The position numbers were made by a program, and so were the translations under genes. A model generated the notes under the pieces. It was not told the DNA's origin. It saw nothing but the letters and a program-made list of their open reading frames with translations, and ran no database searches. 12,679 nucleotides of DNA from Bacteroidales bacterium (lineage in GTDB: Bacteria; Bacteroidota; Bacteroidia; Bacteroidales; Tenuifilaceae). The stretch spans positions 1 to 12,679 of the forward strand of contig WBUV01000048.1 in the NCBI GenBank assembly GCA_008933525.1, written 5' to 3'. Below are positions 4,238 through 11,693 of this stretch, piece after piece (within the stretch, counting starts at the first letter, position 1; every line of letters starts with the position of its first letter).

Positions 4238-7048
4238 TTAAAACTTTGCAGTTACACCAAAGCTAAACGATATTCCATCGGAACTACGCTTGTTATCTAA
4301 ATACATGCTTGCATTGCCATTGCTATCGAGTAAGGGGAAATAGGTGACACTTTTTTGGTTAAGCAAGTTTTTAATTCCAAACTTGAACTCAATTGAACTG
4401 TAGAATTCCTTGCTAACAGTTAAGTCCACTAGGTGTTTTTGCTTCTCTGGGATATGGGGTATGTTCTGATTTGCATTTTGGTTGGTTTTTCCAATGGTTA
4501 TTAATCTGTCGCCAATAACGTTATACTGAACAGAGAAGTTTATCTTACGTTTTTCGTTGCTATAGAATATTCCTGTATTAATTAGGAATGGCGATTGCCC
4601 TTGCATCTCTCTATCCTCGAAAATAGAGCCTTCGGGGAATATTACTTTACTGTAAATATAGGCAGCATTGGCAACAAGGTAAAAATCTTTAAGTAATTCA
4701 ATTGCCTCGAGCGATTTACGAAGTTCCACTTCAACTCCTAGGCTGGTTGCTTTGTTGGCATTGTTAAAAGTAAAGGTTGGACGATTACCTGCTTGTTTGT
4801 AGGTAGATTCGATGGTCGATTTAAAATCCTTATAGAATAAACCTACCGAGAAAGTTTCGCTTGAACTTGGATAAAACTCGTAGCGTAAATCGTAATTCCA
4901 TGTGTAAGCATTTTCAAGTTCTGTATTACCAACATAGTCGGCTTCATCTTCAAAATTATAGAAATAAAATGGTGCAATCTCCCTAAACTCTGGTCTGTTT
5001 ACCGATAGGCCAGTTGCCAAGCGGATTAAGTTCTTTTCGTTGAAGTTATAGGTTAGGTTTGCAGAGGGGAAAAGGTCAATATGATTCGATTCAAGGTTCA
5101 CAGCCCTGTTATAGCTATCGTAACCATCGAGTTGAAGGCTATTGTACTCAGCTCTAACACCCCCATAGAACTTTATTTTACTGGTGATATTTGTACTCAA
5201 AGCAACATAACCCGCCAAAAGCATATTGGTTGCATCGTAACTGTCGGATTTGCTAGTGGTTTCCTTGATTATGAATCCATCGGCAGAGGTGTTGATATTC
5301 TCGGGGCTGAAAATAGTTTCCACTGGCAGCCAAACCGACTCTGTGTAAGAAGAGTTTTTAGCGTATCCTAAAATTCTTGTATCAAAAACCCTGTGCTTGT
5401 ATTCGGAGTAAATACCTGTTTTAACTGAAGGTTGCCAGTTTCCAATTTTCAACTTTCGGTCGTAATTAACACCTAACGACGATATGTACTCGTTTAATCG
5501 CATAAAGAGTCGTCCGGCATCGCTTACAGAGGGTGTTAATCCAATTGAAGCGTAATAATCGCCATAGTGGGTAAGTAACTCTTCGCTTTGTAACGTTGTG
5601 CGGAGTTGTTTTAGGTCTGGTTCGTTCTTGCCCGAGTAGGAGAATCCTAAAACCCAATCAATTCGGTTCTTATCATCCTGTCCGTATTTATGCTCGCCAC
5701 CTAACTGACCGGAGTACGTTGTACGCGACATATACTTATCCTGATACGAACGAACCGTGTAACCCTCGTAGCCATTTAGTCCATTACGGATTATTGCCGT
5801 ATTCTTTCCGTTGATATTTAAAAGATTCCGGAACTCAATTTTGTTACCGTTTCCCAAAAAGAATGCCCAGTTGTGTAGTACTCCAATTTTGGTGCTTCTC
5901 GAAAAAGCGCTATCGGTGTAATTGTAATTGTATGGTGGTATATCGCCTAAGTTGAATTGCGCTTGGTAGCTTTTAAGCTCTTTTACATCAGAATTATTTG
6001 CAACTCCATAGTTGATATTGGTTATAGTACCAATTTGCTTGTTTCCTACCTGAAATCTTCTACCAAAATTTATGTTGATTTTTTGCTCAGGATATGCTGT
6101 TGCCTTTTTAGGAGCCCAGTTGCTGTTGAATTCTTTTCCCAAAGCTGCCAGTTGAGAGTTGGATAAACCTTTTAATGTAGTTGGAACGTTATCGGGCAGT
6201 GCTCTTTCGCCGTTATCAATACCCAACCAATCGTATTTTCCCTTGTTTATGAGTTGAAAGTTGGAGTAATCGTCCTCGGTGTTGTATGTGGTTGAGTATC
6301 CAATTTGGAAGAAATTTTTTTCGGGCATATTCTTGGTGAAAATCTTTATGAACCCACCAGTAAAATCGGCAGGTAATTCGGGCGATGGACTTTTTGCAAT
6401 TAGTATGTTGTCAATCATTGAGCTGGGAATAACATCGAACGAGAAGGCTTTCTGGTCGGTTTCGCTCGATGGGGTAGAGGCATTATTAACCCAAACACTA
6501 TTATAGCGTTGGTTCAATCCGCGAACCACCACAAACCTATCCTCAATAATCGAGATTCCAGGTACACGCTTAATTACTTCCGAGGCGTCCTTATCCTGGG
6601 TACGAGTAATTTGCTGTGCAGTAATTCCATTGGCAATAATATTGCTGGCTTTAATTGTGCTAATCATCGCAACATCGGTATTGCTACGCTTGGTTGCTGT
6701 AACAACAACACCTTCAATGGCGGTTGTTACCTCTTCCAAATCAACACTAATTACGGATGCTTTATTGGCTTCTACCTTTATTCCTTCAATGATAACTTGT
6801 TTGTACGAAATAAATGAAACCTGAACATTGTATGTTCCGGGGGTAAGATTTCCTAAAATAAATTTACCGTCGAAATCGGTTATTGTGCCATTGGTTGTTC
6901 CTTGTATTACTACTGTGGCACCAACAAGTGTTTCAGCCCTGAGTTTATCAACTACTACTCCCTCGATACTTCCTCGTTGGGCTAAGGCCGATAGGTTTAC
7001 TAAACAAAAAAGAAAAATGCCAATAGATTTAATTGTTTGCCTGCTCAT
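4238..7048 (-). CDS. TonB-dependent outer-membrane receptor (no SusD partner)
   Basis: 936 residues from the ATG at 7048. A longer frame from a TTG at 7066 is possible, but the ATG gives a clean signal peptide (MSRQTIKSIGIFLFCLVNLS, likely cut after ALA at residue 23). Order of parts: CarboxypepD_reg-like domain 27-105 (GTITDFDGKFILGNLTPGTY inside), linker with a TonB-box-like VVVTATKR (114-121), plug domain about 125-240 (ASEVIKRVPGISI, FVVVRGLNQRYN, DFTGGFIKI), then a long barrel to a terminal Phe (FGVTAKF). It imports a ligand across the outer membrane using TonB/ExbBD energy. No SusD-like lipoprotein lies beside it, so it is not a standard glycan SusCD pair. Its companions are the small secreted protein and the beta-helix lipoprotein, all with the same promoter boxes. 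It is divergent from the PhoB-like regulator, and 214 bp separate the two start codons. The substrate is unknown; a phosphorus-containing one is inferred from context. Confidence 0.93.
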   Translation of the reverse strand: MSRQTIKSIGIFLFCLVNLSALAQRGSIEGVVVDKLRAETLVGATVVIQGTTNGTITDFDGKFILGNLTPGTYNVQVSFISYKQVIIEGIKVEANKASVISVDLEEVTTAIEGVVVTATKRSNTDVAMISTIKASNIIANGITAQQITRTQDKDASEVIKRVPGISIIEDRFVVVRGLNQRYNSVWVNNASTPSSETDQKAFSFDVIPSSMIDNILIAKSPSPELPADFTGGFIKIFTKNMPEKNFFQIGYSTTYNTEDDYSNFQLINKGKYDWLGIDNGERALPDNVPTTLKGLSNSQLAALGKEFNSNWAPKKATAYPEQKININFGRRFQVGNKQIGTITNINYGVANNSDVKELKSYQAQFNLGDIPPYNYNYTDSAFSRSTKIGVLHNWAFFLGNGNKIEFRNLLNINGKNTAIIRNGLNGYEGYTVRSYQDKYMSRTTYSGQLGGEHKYGQDDKNRIDWVLGFSYSGKNEPDLKQLRTTLQSEELLTHYGDYYASIGLTPSVSDAGRLFMRLNEYISSLGVNYDRKLKIGNWQPSVKTGIYSEYKHRVFDTRILGYAKNSSYTESVWLPVETIFSPENINTSADGFIIKETTSKSDSYDATNMLLAGYVALSTNITSKIKFYGGVRAEYNSLQLDGYDSYNRAVNLESNHIDLFPSANLTYNFNEKNLIRLATGLSVNRPEFREIAPFYFYNFEDEADYVGNTELENAYTWNYDLRYEFYPSSSETFSVGLFYKDFKSTIESTYKQAGNRPTFTFNNANKATSLGVEVELRKSLEAIELLKDFYLVANAAYIYSKVIFPEGSIFEDREMQGQSPFLINTGIFYSNEKRKINFSVQYNVIGDRLITIGKTNQNANQNIPHIPEKQKHLVDLTVSKEFYSSIEFKFGIKNLLNQKSVTYFPLLDSNGNASMYLDNKRSSDGISFSFGVTAKF

Positions 7049-7105
7049 ATTTAGTTTTTTTTGCAATGTCTGAATTCACTGTTTCTTAAGATTTTTTTCA
7101 CACTG

Positions 7106-7161
7106 CAAAGTAAACTACTATATATGGGATCAGTTTTAAGGCTATGTTAAACTTTGGTTAA
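7106..7161 (-). promoter_or_regulatory. Promoter with 11-bp box array (candidate Pho boxes) for the TonB receptor
   Basis: Plus-strand boxes TTTAA (7135), GTTAA (7146) and GTTAA (7157) are 11 bp apart. In the gene's direction they precede TTACTTTG (7113-7106), which matches the -7 consensus except for one base. The gap is 21 bp, the same as for the lipoprotein and regulator promoters. The imperfect -7 element makes this the weakest core promoter of the group. Confidence 0.55.
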
Positions 7162-7189
7162 CCATTTTGTGTTATTATGCTGTATACAT

Positions 7190-7234
7190 TTAATGTTTTC
7201 TTAACTTAATATTTGCTATTTGTAAATAGTTTTG
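7190..7234 (+). promoter_or_regulatory. phoB: Promoter of the PhoB-like regulator with two candidate Pho boxes (autoregulation)
   Basis: TTAAT (7190) and TTAAC (7201) are 11 bp apart in the direction of transcription. They are followed after 21 bp by a perfect -7 element TAGTTTTG (7227-7234), 28 bp before the start codon. No TTTG sits at the normal -33 distance. The arrangement mirrors the receptor promoter on the other strand, so the regulator probably controls both sides of this 214-bp gap. Confidence 0.5.
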
Positions 7235-7262
7235 TAAACTTACTTTTTAAAGACAAAACACT

Positions 7263-7955
7263 ATGGATTTATCGAAATTCAAGATTCTAGTAGTTGATGA
7301 TGAGCCCGATATTATTGAATTTTTGAGTTACAATCTCAAAAAGGAGGGCTTTACCATAAAAACAGCATCAACAGGTCGTCAGGCAATTGATATGGCTGTT
7401 TCCTTTAATCCGCACCTAATTCTGCTCGATGTTATGATGCCCGAGATGGATGGCATTGAAACGTGTGGGGAGTTAAGGGCGAATCCTATAACCAAGGATA
7501 TGCTTATTGCGTTTCTTACCGCACGTAACGAGGATTATAGCCAGATTGCGGGTTTTGATGCTGGCGGCGATGATTATATTTCGAAACCAATTAAACCAAA
7601 GGTTCTAATCAGTAGAATAAAAGCATTGTTAAAACGTGCTGGCTCGTTGGACGATGGCATTGATACAAGGGATGAAATTCCTCAATCGGGTTTGGTTATT
7701 GATAAAGAACGTTATGTTGTTTACCTTGATGGAAATGAGGTGATTCTACCAAAAAAAGAGTTCGAATTGCTTGCCTTGCTTCATAGCAAACCTCAAAAGG
7801 TTTTTACTCGTGATGAGATATACCAGGCCATTTGGGGCGATGAAATTGTGGTGGGCGATAGAACAATTGATGTTCATATTCGTAAACTGCGCGAGAAACT
7901 AGGCGAGGATTATATTCGTACCGTTAAGGGGGTTGGGTATAAGTTTATGAATTAG
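7263..7955 (+). CDS. phoB: OmpR/PhoB-family response regulator
   Basis: 230 residues, typical for the family. Receiver domain 1-125: acidic pair Asp12/Asp13, phosphoacceptor Asp56 in LILLDVMMPEMDG, Thr86, and Lys108 in SKPIKPK. Winged-helix DNA-binding domain about 144-228, with FELLALL, FTRDEIYQAIWG, recognition helix RTIDVHIRKLREKLG and the closing hairpin IRTVKGVGYKF. All phosphorylation residues are intact. The best family match I can judge is the Bacteroidota PhoB group. Supporting this, 11-bp direct-repeat boxes occur before its own gene, the receptor, the secreted protein, the lipoprotein and the phosphate transporter. A histidine kinase normally follows a PhoB gene; here a hemerythrin follows instead, so its kinase must be encoded elsewhere. 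The name phoB is inferred from family and context. Confidence 0.88.
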   Translation: MDLSKFKILVVDDEPDIIEFLSYNLKKEGFTIKTASTGRQAIDMAVSFNPHLILLDVMMPEMDGIETCGELRANPITKDMLIAFLTARNEDYSQIAGFDAGGDDYISKPIKPKVLISRIKALLKRAGSLDDGIDTRDEIPQSGLVIDKERYVVYLDGNEVILPKKEFELLALLHSKPQKVFTRDEIYQAIWGDEIVVGDRTIDVHIRKLREKLGEDYIRTVKGVGYKFMN

Positions 7956-7971
7956 TTTTTTATGTGGATTG

Positions 7972-7995
7972 TTGGAGATTTGGAGTAGTGGAGTG
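7972..7995. repeat. 8-bp tandem repeat, three units (locus A)
   Basis: Three consecutive 8-bp units, TTGGAGAT, TTGGAGTA and GTGGAGTG, lie between the regulator and hemerythrin genes. The same unit recurs at 10862-10885. Confidence 0.7.
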
Positions 7996-8033
7996 TGCTA
8001 TTTTGCTTTGAAAGTTATTTAAATATAATAAAC

Positions 8034-8441
8034 ATGGGTATTGTAGATTGGAATAACAATTTCAGCGTTGCTGTTGATAGCATCGATAATGATCATAAGC
8101 AGTTGATTAGTATAATTAATCAACTTTTTAATGCTATGACAAAGGGTGAGGGGGCAAAGGTTTTATCGCCATTAGTTGATGAGTTGTATAAGTACACAAT
8201 TTATCATTTTAACAGGGAGGAAACCTACTTTAGAATGACCAATTACCCTAATGCTCTCCAGCATAATCAGGAGCATGCTATGTTTATTCAAAAGGTAAAT
8301 GAGTTTAAGGCTAAGGTTAGTTCTGGTAAGTTAGATTTTTCGCCCGATATGCTTAACTTTCTACGCGATTGGTTACTGCATCATATTACCAATGTTGATG
8401 CAATGTATGCAGAGCATTTTAAGAAGTATGGAATAAAATAG
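8034..8441 (+). CDS. Bacteriohemerythrin
   Basis: 135 residues from the ATG at 8034, which gives the usual hemerythrin N-terminus MGIVDWNNNFSV; a frame from a GTG 39 bp upstream would add 13 atypical residues. The di-iron ligand set is complete: His21 (NDHKQL), His58 and Glu62 (HFNREE), His77 and His81 (HNQEH), His117 and Asp122 (HHITNVD). It is a cytoplasmic four-helix bundle expected to bind O2 reversibly or to sense oxygen or NO. No output domain is attached, so it is a single-domain carrier or sensor. It starts 78 bp after the PhoB-like gene with no terminator between, so read-through is likely, and it ends at a strong hairpin. Its link to phosphate control is unclear. Confidence 0.93.
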   Translation: MGIVDWNNNFSVAVDSIDNDHKQLISIINQLFNAMTKGEGAKVLSPLVDELYKYTIYHFNREETYFRMTNYPNALQHNQEHAMFIQKVNEFKAKVSSGKLDFSPDMLNFLRDWLLHHITNVDAMYAEHFKKYGIK

Positions 8442-8460
8442 TTTTCGATTTTTTGATAAA

Positions 8461-8494
8461 GAGAAAGGGAGCAATATTGCTCCCTTTCTCTTTT
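8461..8494. terminator. Bidirectional terminator between hemerythrin and the phosphate transporter
   Basis: A perfect 30-bp palindrome (8461-8490; arms GAGAAAGGGAGCAAT and its complement) is followed by TTTTG on the plus strand. On the reverse strand it is followed by TTTATCAAAAAA. It lies between two convergent genes, 19 bp past the hemerythrin stop and 16 bp past the transporter stop, and can serve both. Confidence 0.9.
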
Positions 8495-8506
8495 GTGTAT
8501 CAGTTA

Positions 8507-10744
8507 TTAATCAATATTGTTAAGAATGAAATCCCTTTGAGCTTTCATTAGATTAACGGTGTGAAGCATAATATTCTTAATCTCGTTCAGAAGTCCTAGG
8601 TAAAGTACGCTGTTACGTGTACCCGTTTCACTCTGTTTAATACGCTTTACCTGTTTTTTGCGGGCATCGTTCACTATTTCAAGAATATCCTGCTGTTTCT
8701 TAATTGCATCGGGAACGCCAGTGTAATCGTTCTCCTTAATCATCTTCATAATATCATCGAAGAATACCGATATATTTTCAGAGATTTCTTTTAACTCCGA
8801 AGCTTGTGCTTTAGTTAAGCCTTTGTGTTGATTATCGATATGCTGTAAACTAGGCGACACTACAAATGTTAATGAGTGGGCAATTTCGCGTAAGTAATCA
8901 ATAACCTGTATGTAGTAGTGCCCTGTTTCAATTGAATCGGCTTCAAGTTTTTTAAGTACGGTGTAAACATTGTACTTAAGTTTTTTAGCCTCGGCGTTAA
9001 GTTCCTCTACATCTTTATTTACCTGCTTAAGCGTTTTACGGTCTTCGTTGGTTAATCCTTCAACAGTTTTTGTGAAGGTTTTCAAAACATCCTTTAACGA
9101 TTTTGTTACCTCTTTGGTGCATTTTTTAACAACACTATCGTCGGTAGCTAGTATTTCTTCATCAACTTTAGCGGCTTCAACTTTCTTTTTGTGTAGTAGG
9201 TGCGATTTAATAAGCAATCCAACCGCAATAGCAACAAGAATAATTAGAGCTGGTGTTTTTCCGTAATATAATGCTGCTGCCATTATAAATGCCATAGTGA
9301 ATGTTACAAAGGCGGTGAAGAACCATCCTGAGATTACTGTTAAAACACCCGTAATACGGTAAACAGCACTCTCGCGTCCCCAGGCTTTGTCGCTAAGCGA
9401 TGTACCCATAGCAACCATAAAAGTTACGTAAGTAGTTGAGAGAGGTAGTTTAAGTGATGTTGCCGAGCTAATTAGAATACTCGATACCACAAGGTTTACC
9501 GATGCGCGGATAAGGTCAAATGCAGGTGCATCGTTTGGATTTTTGTATTTAGGTGCCTTGCTGGTATCAAATCTACTTTCAAGAAACTTTTTTATAAACT
9601 TTGGCATTATTCCGCCTGTATTGTTGCTAAGTCCTCTCATTGCTCTTACAAGTGTCCTCGAGAACTGGGTGCTTCCAAAGCGCTCCACGCCAGCATCCTG
9701 ACGGGAAAGTCCTACCTCAGTTTCAGTAACAGTTCTTGCTTTACGTGAGGTCCATAACGTTATAACCATTATCAATCCTGCAATAAATAGATATATAAAG
9801 TTAGTTGTTACAGGCCCCGCTAAATCTGTCATAAGGAGTTGGTCTGGGGCTACACCAGGGTTAGCTAGATGGATTTGGTATGACTTTAAACCTGCAAGAG
9901 ATACTCCTATAAAGTTAACAAGATCGTTTCCGGCAAATGAGAGAGCTAACGCAAATGTTCCCATTAGCACCACAAATCGCAAAATATTAAGTTTGAAAAC
10001 CGATATTAGTATTTGGAAAATTACAGCCCATACAAGAAAACTGTAGAAAAGAATAAGAACGGTATGTTCGTTAATGTAATTTAAAACAGATTCATTTATA
10101 ATTGAAGCACCTTGAACTCCTTTCATTACAATAAAATATGTAATTGCTGTAAGCGCAAATCCGCCCCAAATACTACCTACGTAATTAATGCTCTTTTTAT
10201 AGTTGAAAGTGAATAGAAAACGAGCAAAGTATTGTACAACGGTTCCCACTACAAATGCAACCACAACTGATATTAAAATACCCGAGATAATTGCCAGCGC
10301 TTTTCCGCTGTTGATATAGTTGCCAAGGTTGCTTAACGATTCATCGTTACCCATTATTTTGAATATGGAAACCGCTACAGCAGAGCCAAGCAATTCGAAT
10401 ACTAAAGATACCGTTGTTGAGGTTGGCAATCCAAAGGTGTTGAAAAAGTCCAAAACAATGACATCGGTTAGCATTACGGCTAGGAATATCACCATAATTT
10501 CGCTCATGTAGAAGTTCTGCGGGTAGAACACCCCTTTACGCGCTACCTCCATCATGCCGCTGGAGAAGAATGAACCAACTAAAACTCCAGCCGATGCAAC
10601 CAGTAAAATCCAGTGGCGGGGCGCAACTTTTGAACCGATTGACGAGTTAAGGAAGTTAACCGCGTCGTTTGCAACGCCAACCACCAAGTCGGACATTGCG
10701 AGTAGAATAAGAATTACAACTGCAATTAGGTAATAGGTTTCCAT
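8507..10744 (-). CDS. pit: PiT-family inorganic phosphate transporter with C-terminal PhoU-like domain
   Basis: 745 residues. The membrane part (about 1-515) has both halves of the PiT signature: VANDAVNF at 24-31 and AGNDLVNF at 271-278, plus the paired GLPTSTT (105-111) and KLPLSTTYVTF (432-442). About ten to twelve hydrophobic segments are visible, with a long basic cytoplasmic loop near 333-408. Family members take up Pi with H+ or Na+. After residue 515 follow about 230 mostly helical, charged residues (TKSLKDVLKTFTKTVEGL, YLREIAHSL at 617-625, LLNEIKNIMLHTVNL at 718-732) that resemble PhoU three-helix bundles. Plain PiT proteins are near 330-500 residues, so this is a fusion with a probable regulatory domain. 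Upstream is the longest 11-bp box array in the window, consistent with phosphate-dependent expression. The gene ends at the shared terminator at 8461. Confidence 0.93.
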   Translation of the reverse strand: METYYLIAVVILILLAMSDLVVGVANDAVNFLNSSIGSKVAPRHWILLVASAGVLVGSFFSSGMMEVARKGVFYPQNFYMSEIMVIFLAVMLTDVIVLDFFNTFGLPTSTTVSLVFELLGSAVAVSIFKIMGNDESLSNLGNYINSGKALAIISGILISVVVAFVVGTVVQYFARFLFTFNYKKSINYVGSIWGGFALTAITYFIVMKGVQGASIINESVLNYINEHTVLILFYSFLVWAVIFQILISVFKLNILRFVVLMGTFALALSFAGNDLVNFIGVSLAGLKSYQIHLANPGVAPDQLLMTDLAGPVTTNFIYLFIAGLIMVITLWTSRKARTVTETEVGLSRQDAGVERFGSTQFSRTLVRAMRGLSNNTGGIMPKFIKKFLESRFDTSKAPKYKNPNDAPAFDLIRASVNLVVSSILISSATSLKLPLSTTYVTFMVAMGTSLSDKAWGRESAVYRITGVLTVISGWFFTAFVTFTMAFIMAAALYYGKTPALIILVAIAVGLLIKSHLLHKKKVEAAKVDEEILATDDSVVKKCTKEVTKSLKDVLKTFTKTVEGLTNEDRKTLKQVNKDVEELNAEAKKLKYNVYTVLKKLEADSIETGHYYIQVIDYLREIAHSLTFVVSPSLQHIDNQHKGLTKAQASELKEISENISVFFDDIMKMIKENDYTGVPDAIKKQQDILEIVNDARKKQVKRIKQSETGTRNSVLYLGLLNEIKNIMLHTVNLMKAQRDFILNNID

Positions 10745-10766
10745 ATTATCAATATTAATTTCAGCG

Positions 10767-10845
10767 CAAAAATACCTCAGCTTATGTTAACATTAATAAA
10801 ATGATGGGTTATGTTTCTATTAATCTAATGTTAAGTTAATGTTAA
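10767..10845 (-). promoter_or_regulatory. Promoter with extended 11-bp box array (candidate Pho boxes) for the phosphate transporter
   Basis: Plus-strand boxes on one 11-bp grid: GTTAA (10786), an AT-rich non-match (10797), GTTAT (10808), ATTAA (10819), GTTAA (10830) and GTTAA (10841). In the gene's direction they lead to a perfect -7 element TATTTTTG (10774-10767), 11 bp after the last box and 22 bp before the start codon. This is the best-supported array, and it sits in front of a gene whose phosphate role is clear. Confidence 0.7.
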
Positions 10846-10861
10846 GAAGGTTGAATTTTGT

Positions 10862-10885
10862 TTGGAGTAGTGGAGTATTGGAGTG
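10862..10885. repeat. 8-bp tandem repeat, three units (locus B), with inverted units nearby
   Basis: Units TTGGAGTA, GTGGAGTA and TTGGAGTG match the array at 7972-7995. Two further units occur on the opposite strand at 10920-10935 (AATGGAGA, GCTGGAGT), so the arrays could pair across about 34 bases. This lies just past the end of the LytTR regulator gene, where no ordinary terminator is seen. Confidence 0.65.
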
Positions 10886-10941
10886 TTTTTGAATTATTTG
10901 AGTTGGTTAAGCCTACATTACTCCAGCTCTCCATTGCTCAT

Positions 10942-11691
10942 TTACTTCTTCTCTTCAATACCCTTGAGCAGGTCTTTTTTACGGATAGCGACTGGAATTT
11001 CTGAGTTGTCGGACATTCTTATGGCTGGCGTAGGGAAACGCATCACTTTTACAATGTACTTTTGGTTCACTAGGTGCGATTGGTGGCAGCGAATAAATCC
11101 GCAGTCGTCCAATAAATCTTCATACTCCTTAAGTGTTCTCGAAACACGAATCGGAACATTATCTTTAAATATAAACTCAGTAGTATTATTGTGCGATTCG
11201 CACCGAATAATGTTATCGGTATCAACAACGTGAATGCCACTTATGGTTTTAAGCACTAGTTTTTTACTTGATGATTCCTGATTTACAGTGTTTGATAGTA
11301 GTGCATCGAATTTACTCTTTGTTTCTGTTTGATTGTACGATGTAGATATTTTTTCAACTGCCGAGATTAAGTCTGATGGATCGATAGGTTTCAGCAGATA
11401 GTCGACCGCACTGAACTTAAATGCTTTAATAGCGTATTCCTGATAAGCAGTTACAATAATTAGCTGAAAGTTGATTGGCGAAAACTTATTGAGCAAATCG
11501 AATCCGTTACCATCGTTCATCTGCATATCAAGGAAAACCACATCGGGGTTTTGCGTGGTAATAATTCTGTAACCCGATTCAACGCCGTCGGCTTCGCCTA
11601 TAACATTGATGTTGGGGCAATAGATGCTTAACATCTGTTTCAAAGTTTCGCGCACCTTGCTTTCATCATCTATTACAATAGCACTTAGCAT
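10942..11691 (-). CDS. LytTR-family response regulator (LytT/AlgR type)
   Basis: 249 residues. Receiver domain 1-115: Asp8/Asp9, phosphoacceptor Asp55 in VVFLDMQM, Thr81 in IVTAYQEYA and Lys101 in YLLKPIDP. A linker follows, then a LytTR DNA-binding domain from about 145 to 243 (KLVLKTISGIHVVD, IIRCESHNNTTEFIF, then FIRCHQSHLVNQKYI). The key residues are intact. It begins 2 bp after the stop of the LytS-type kinase gene on the same strand, so the two are translationally close and surely form a pair. LytTR regulators bind DNA through a beta fold and often control envelope or quorum functions; the target genes are not visible here. There is no 11-bp box array in the operon's promoter, so it is probably outside the phosphate circuit. 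Confidence 0.93.
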   Translation of the reverse strand: MLSAIVIDDESKVRETLKQMLSIYCPNINVIGEADGVESGYRIITTQNPDVVFLDMQMNDGNGFDLLNKFSPINFQLIIVTAYQEYAIKAFKFSAVDYLLKPIDPSDLISAVEKISTSYNQTETKSKFDALLSNTVNQESSSKKLVLKTISGIHVVDTDNIIRCESHNNTTEFIFKDNVPIRVSRTLKEYEDLLDDCGFIRCHQSHLVNQKYIVKVMRFPTPAIRMSDNSEIPVAIRKKDLLKGIEEKK

Positions 11692-11693
11692 AG

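Noticed and set aside
5081..6824. Several plus-strand open frames inside the TonB receptor gene
   Set aside because: Antisense shadows of a long, well-supported coding sequence, with no domain features of their own.
3715..7048. SusC/SusD-type glycan locus
   Set aside because: No SusD-like lipoprotein, glycoside hydrolase or sulfatase gene is present in the window.
7049..7066. TTG start extending the TonB receptor by six residues
   Set aside because: The ATG at 7048 gives a normal signal peptide; the extension adds MQKKLN from a rare start codon in an A/T run.
7995..8033. GTG start for the hemerythrin
   Set aside because: It adds residues unlike the family, whereas the ATG at 8034 begins with the standard hemerythrin N-terminus; the GTG is also the end of the 8-bp repeat.
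8970..9266. 98-codon plus-strand frame within the PiT gene
   Set aside because: Antisense to the Lys/Glu-rich PhoU-like part, which makes Ser/Phe/Leu-rich complements by default.
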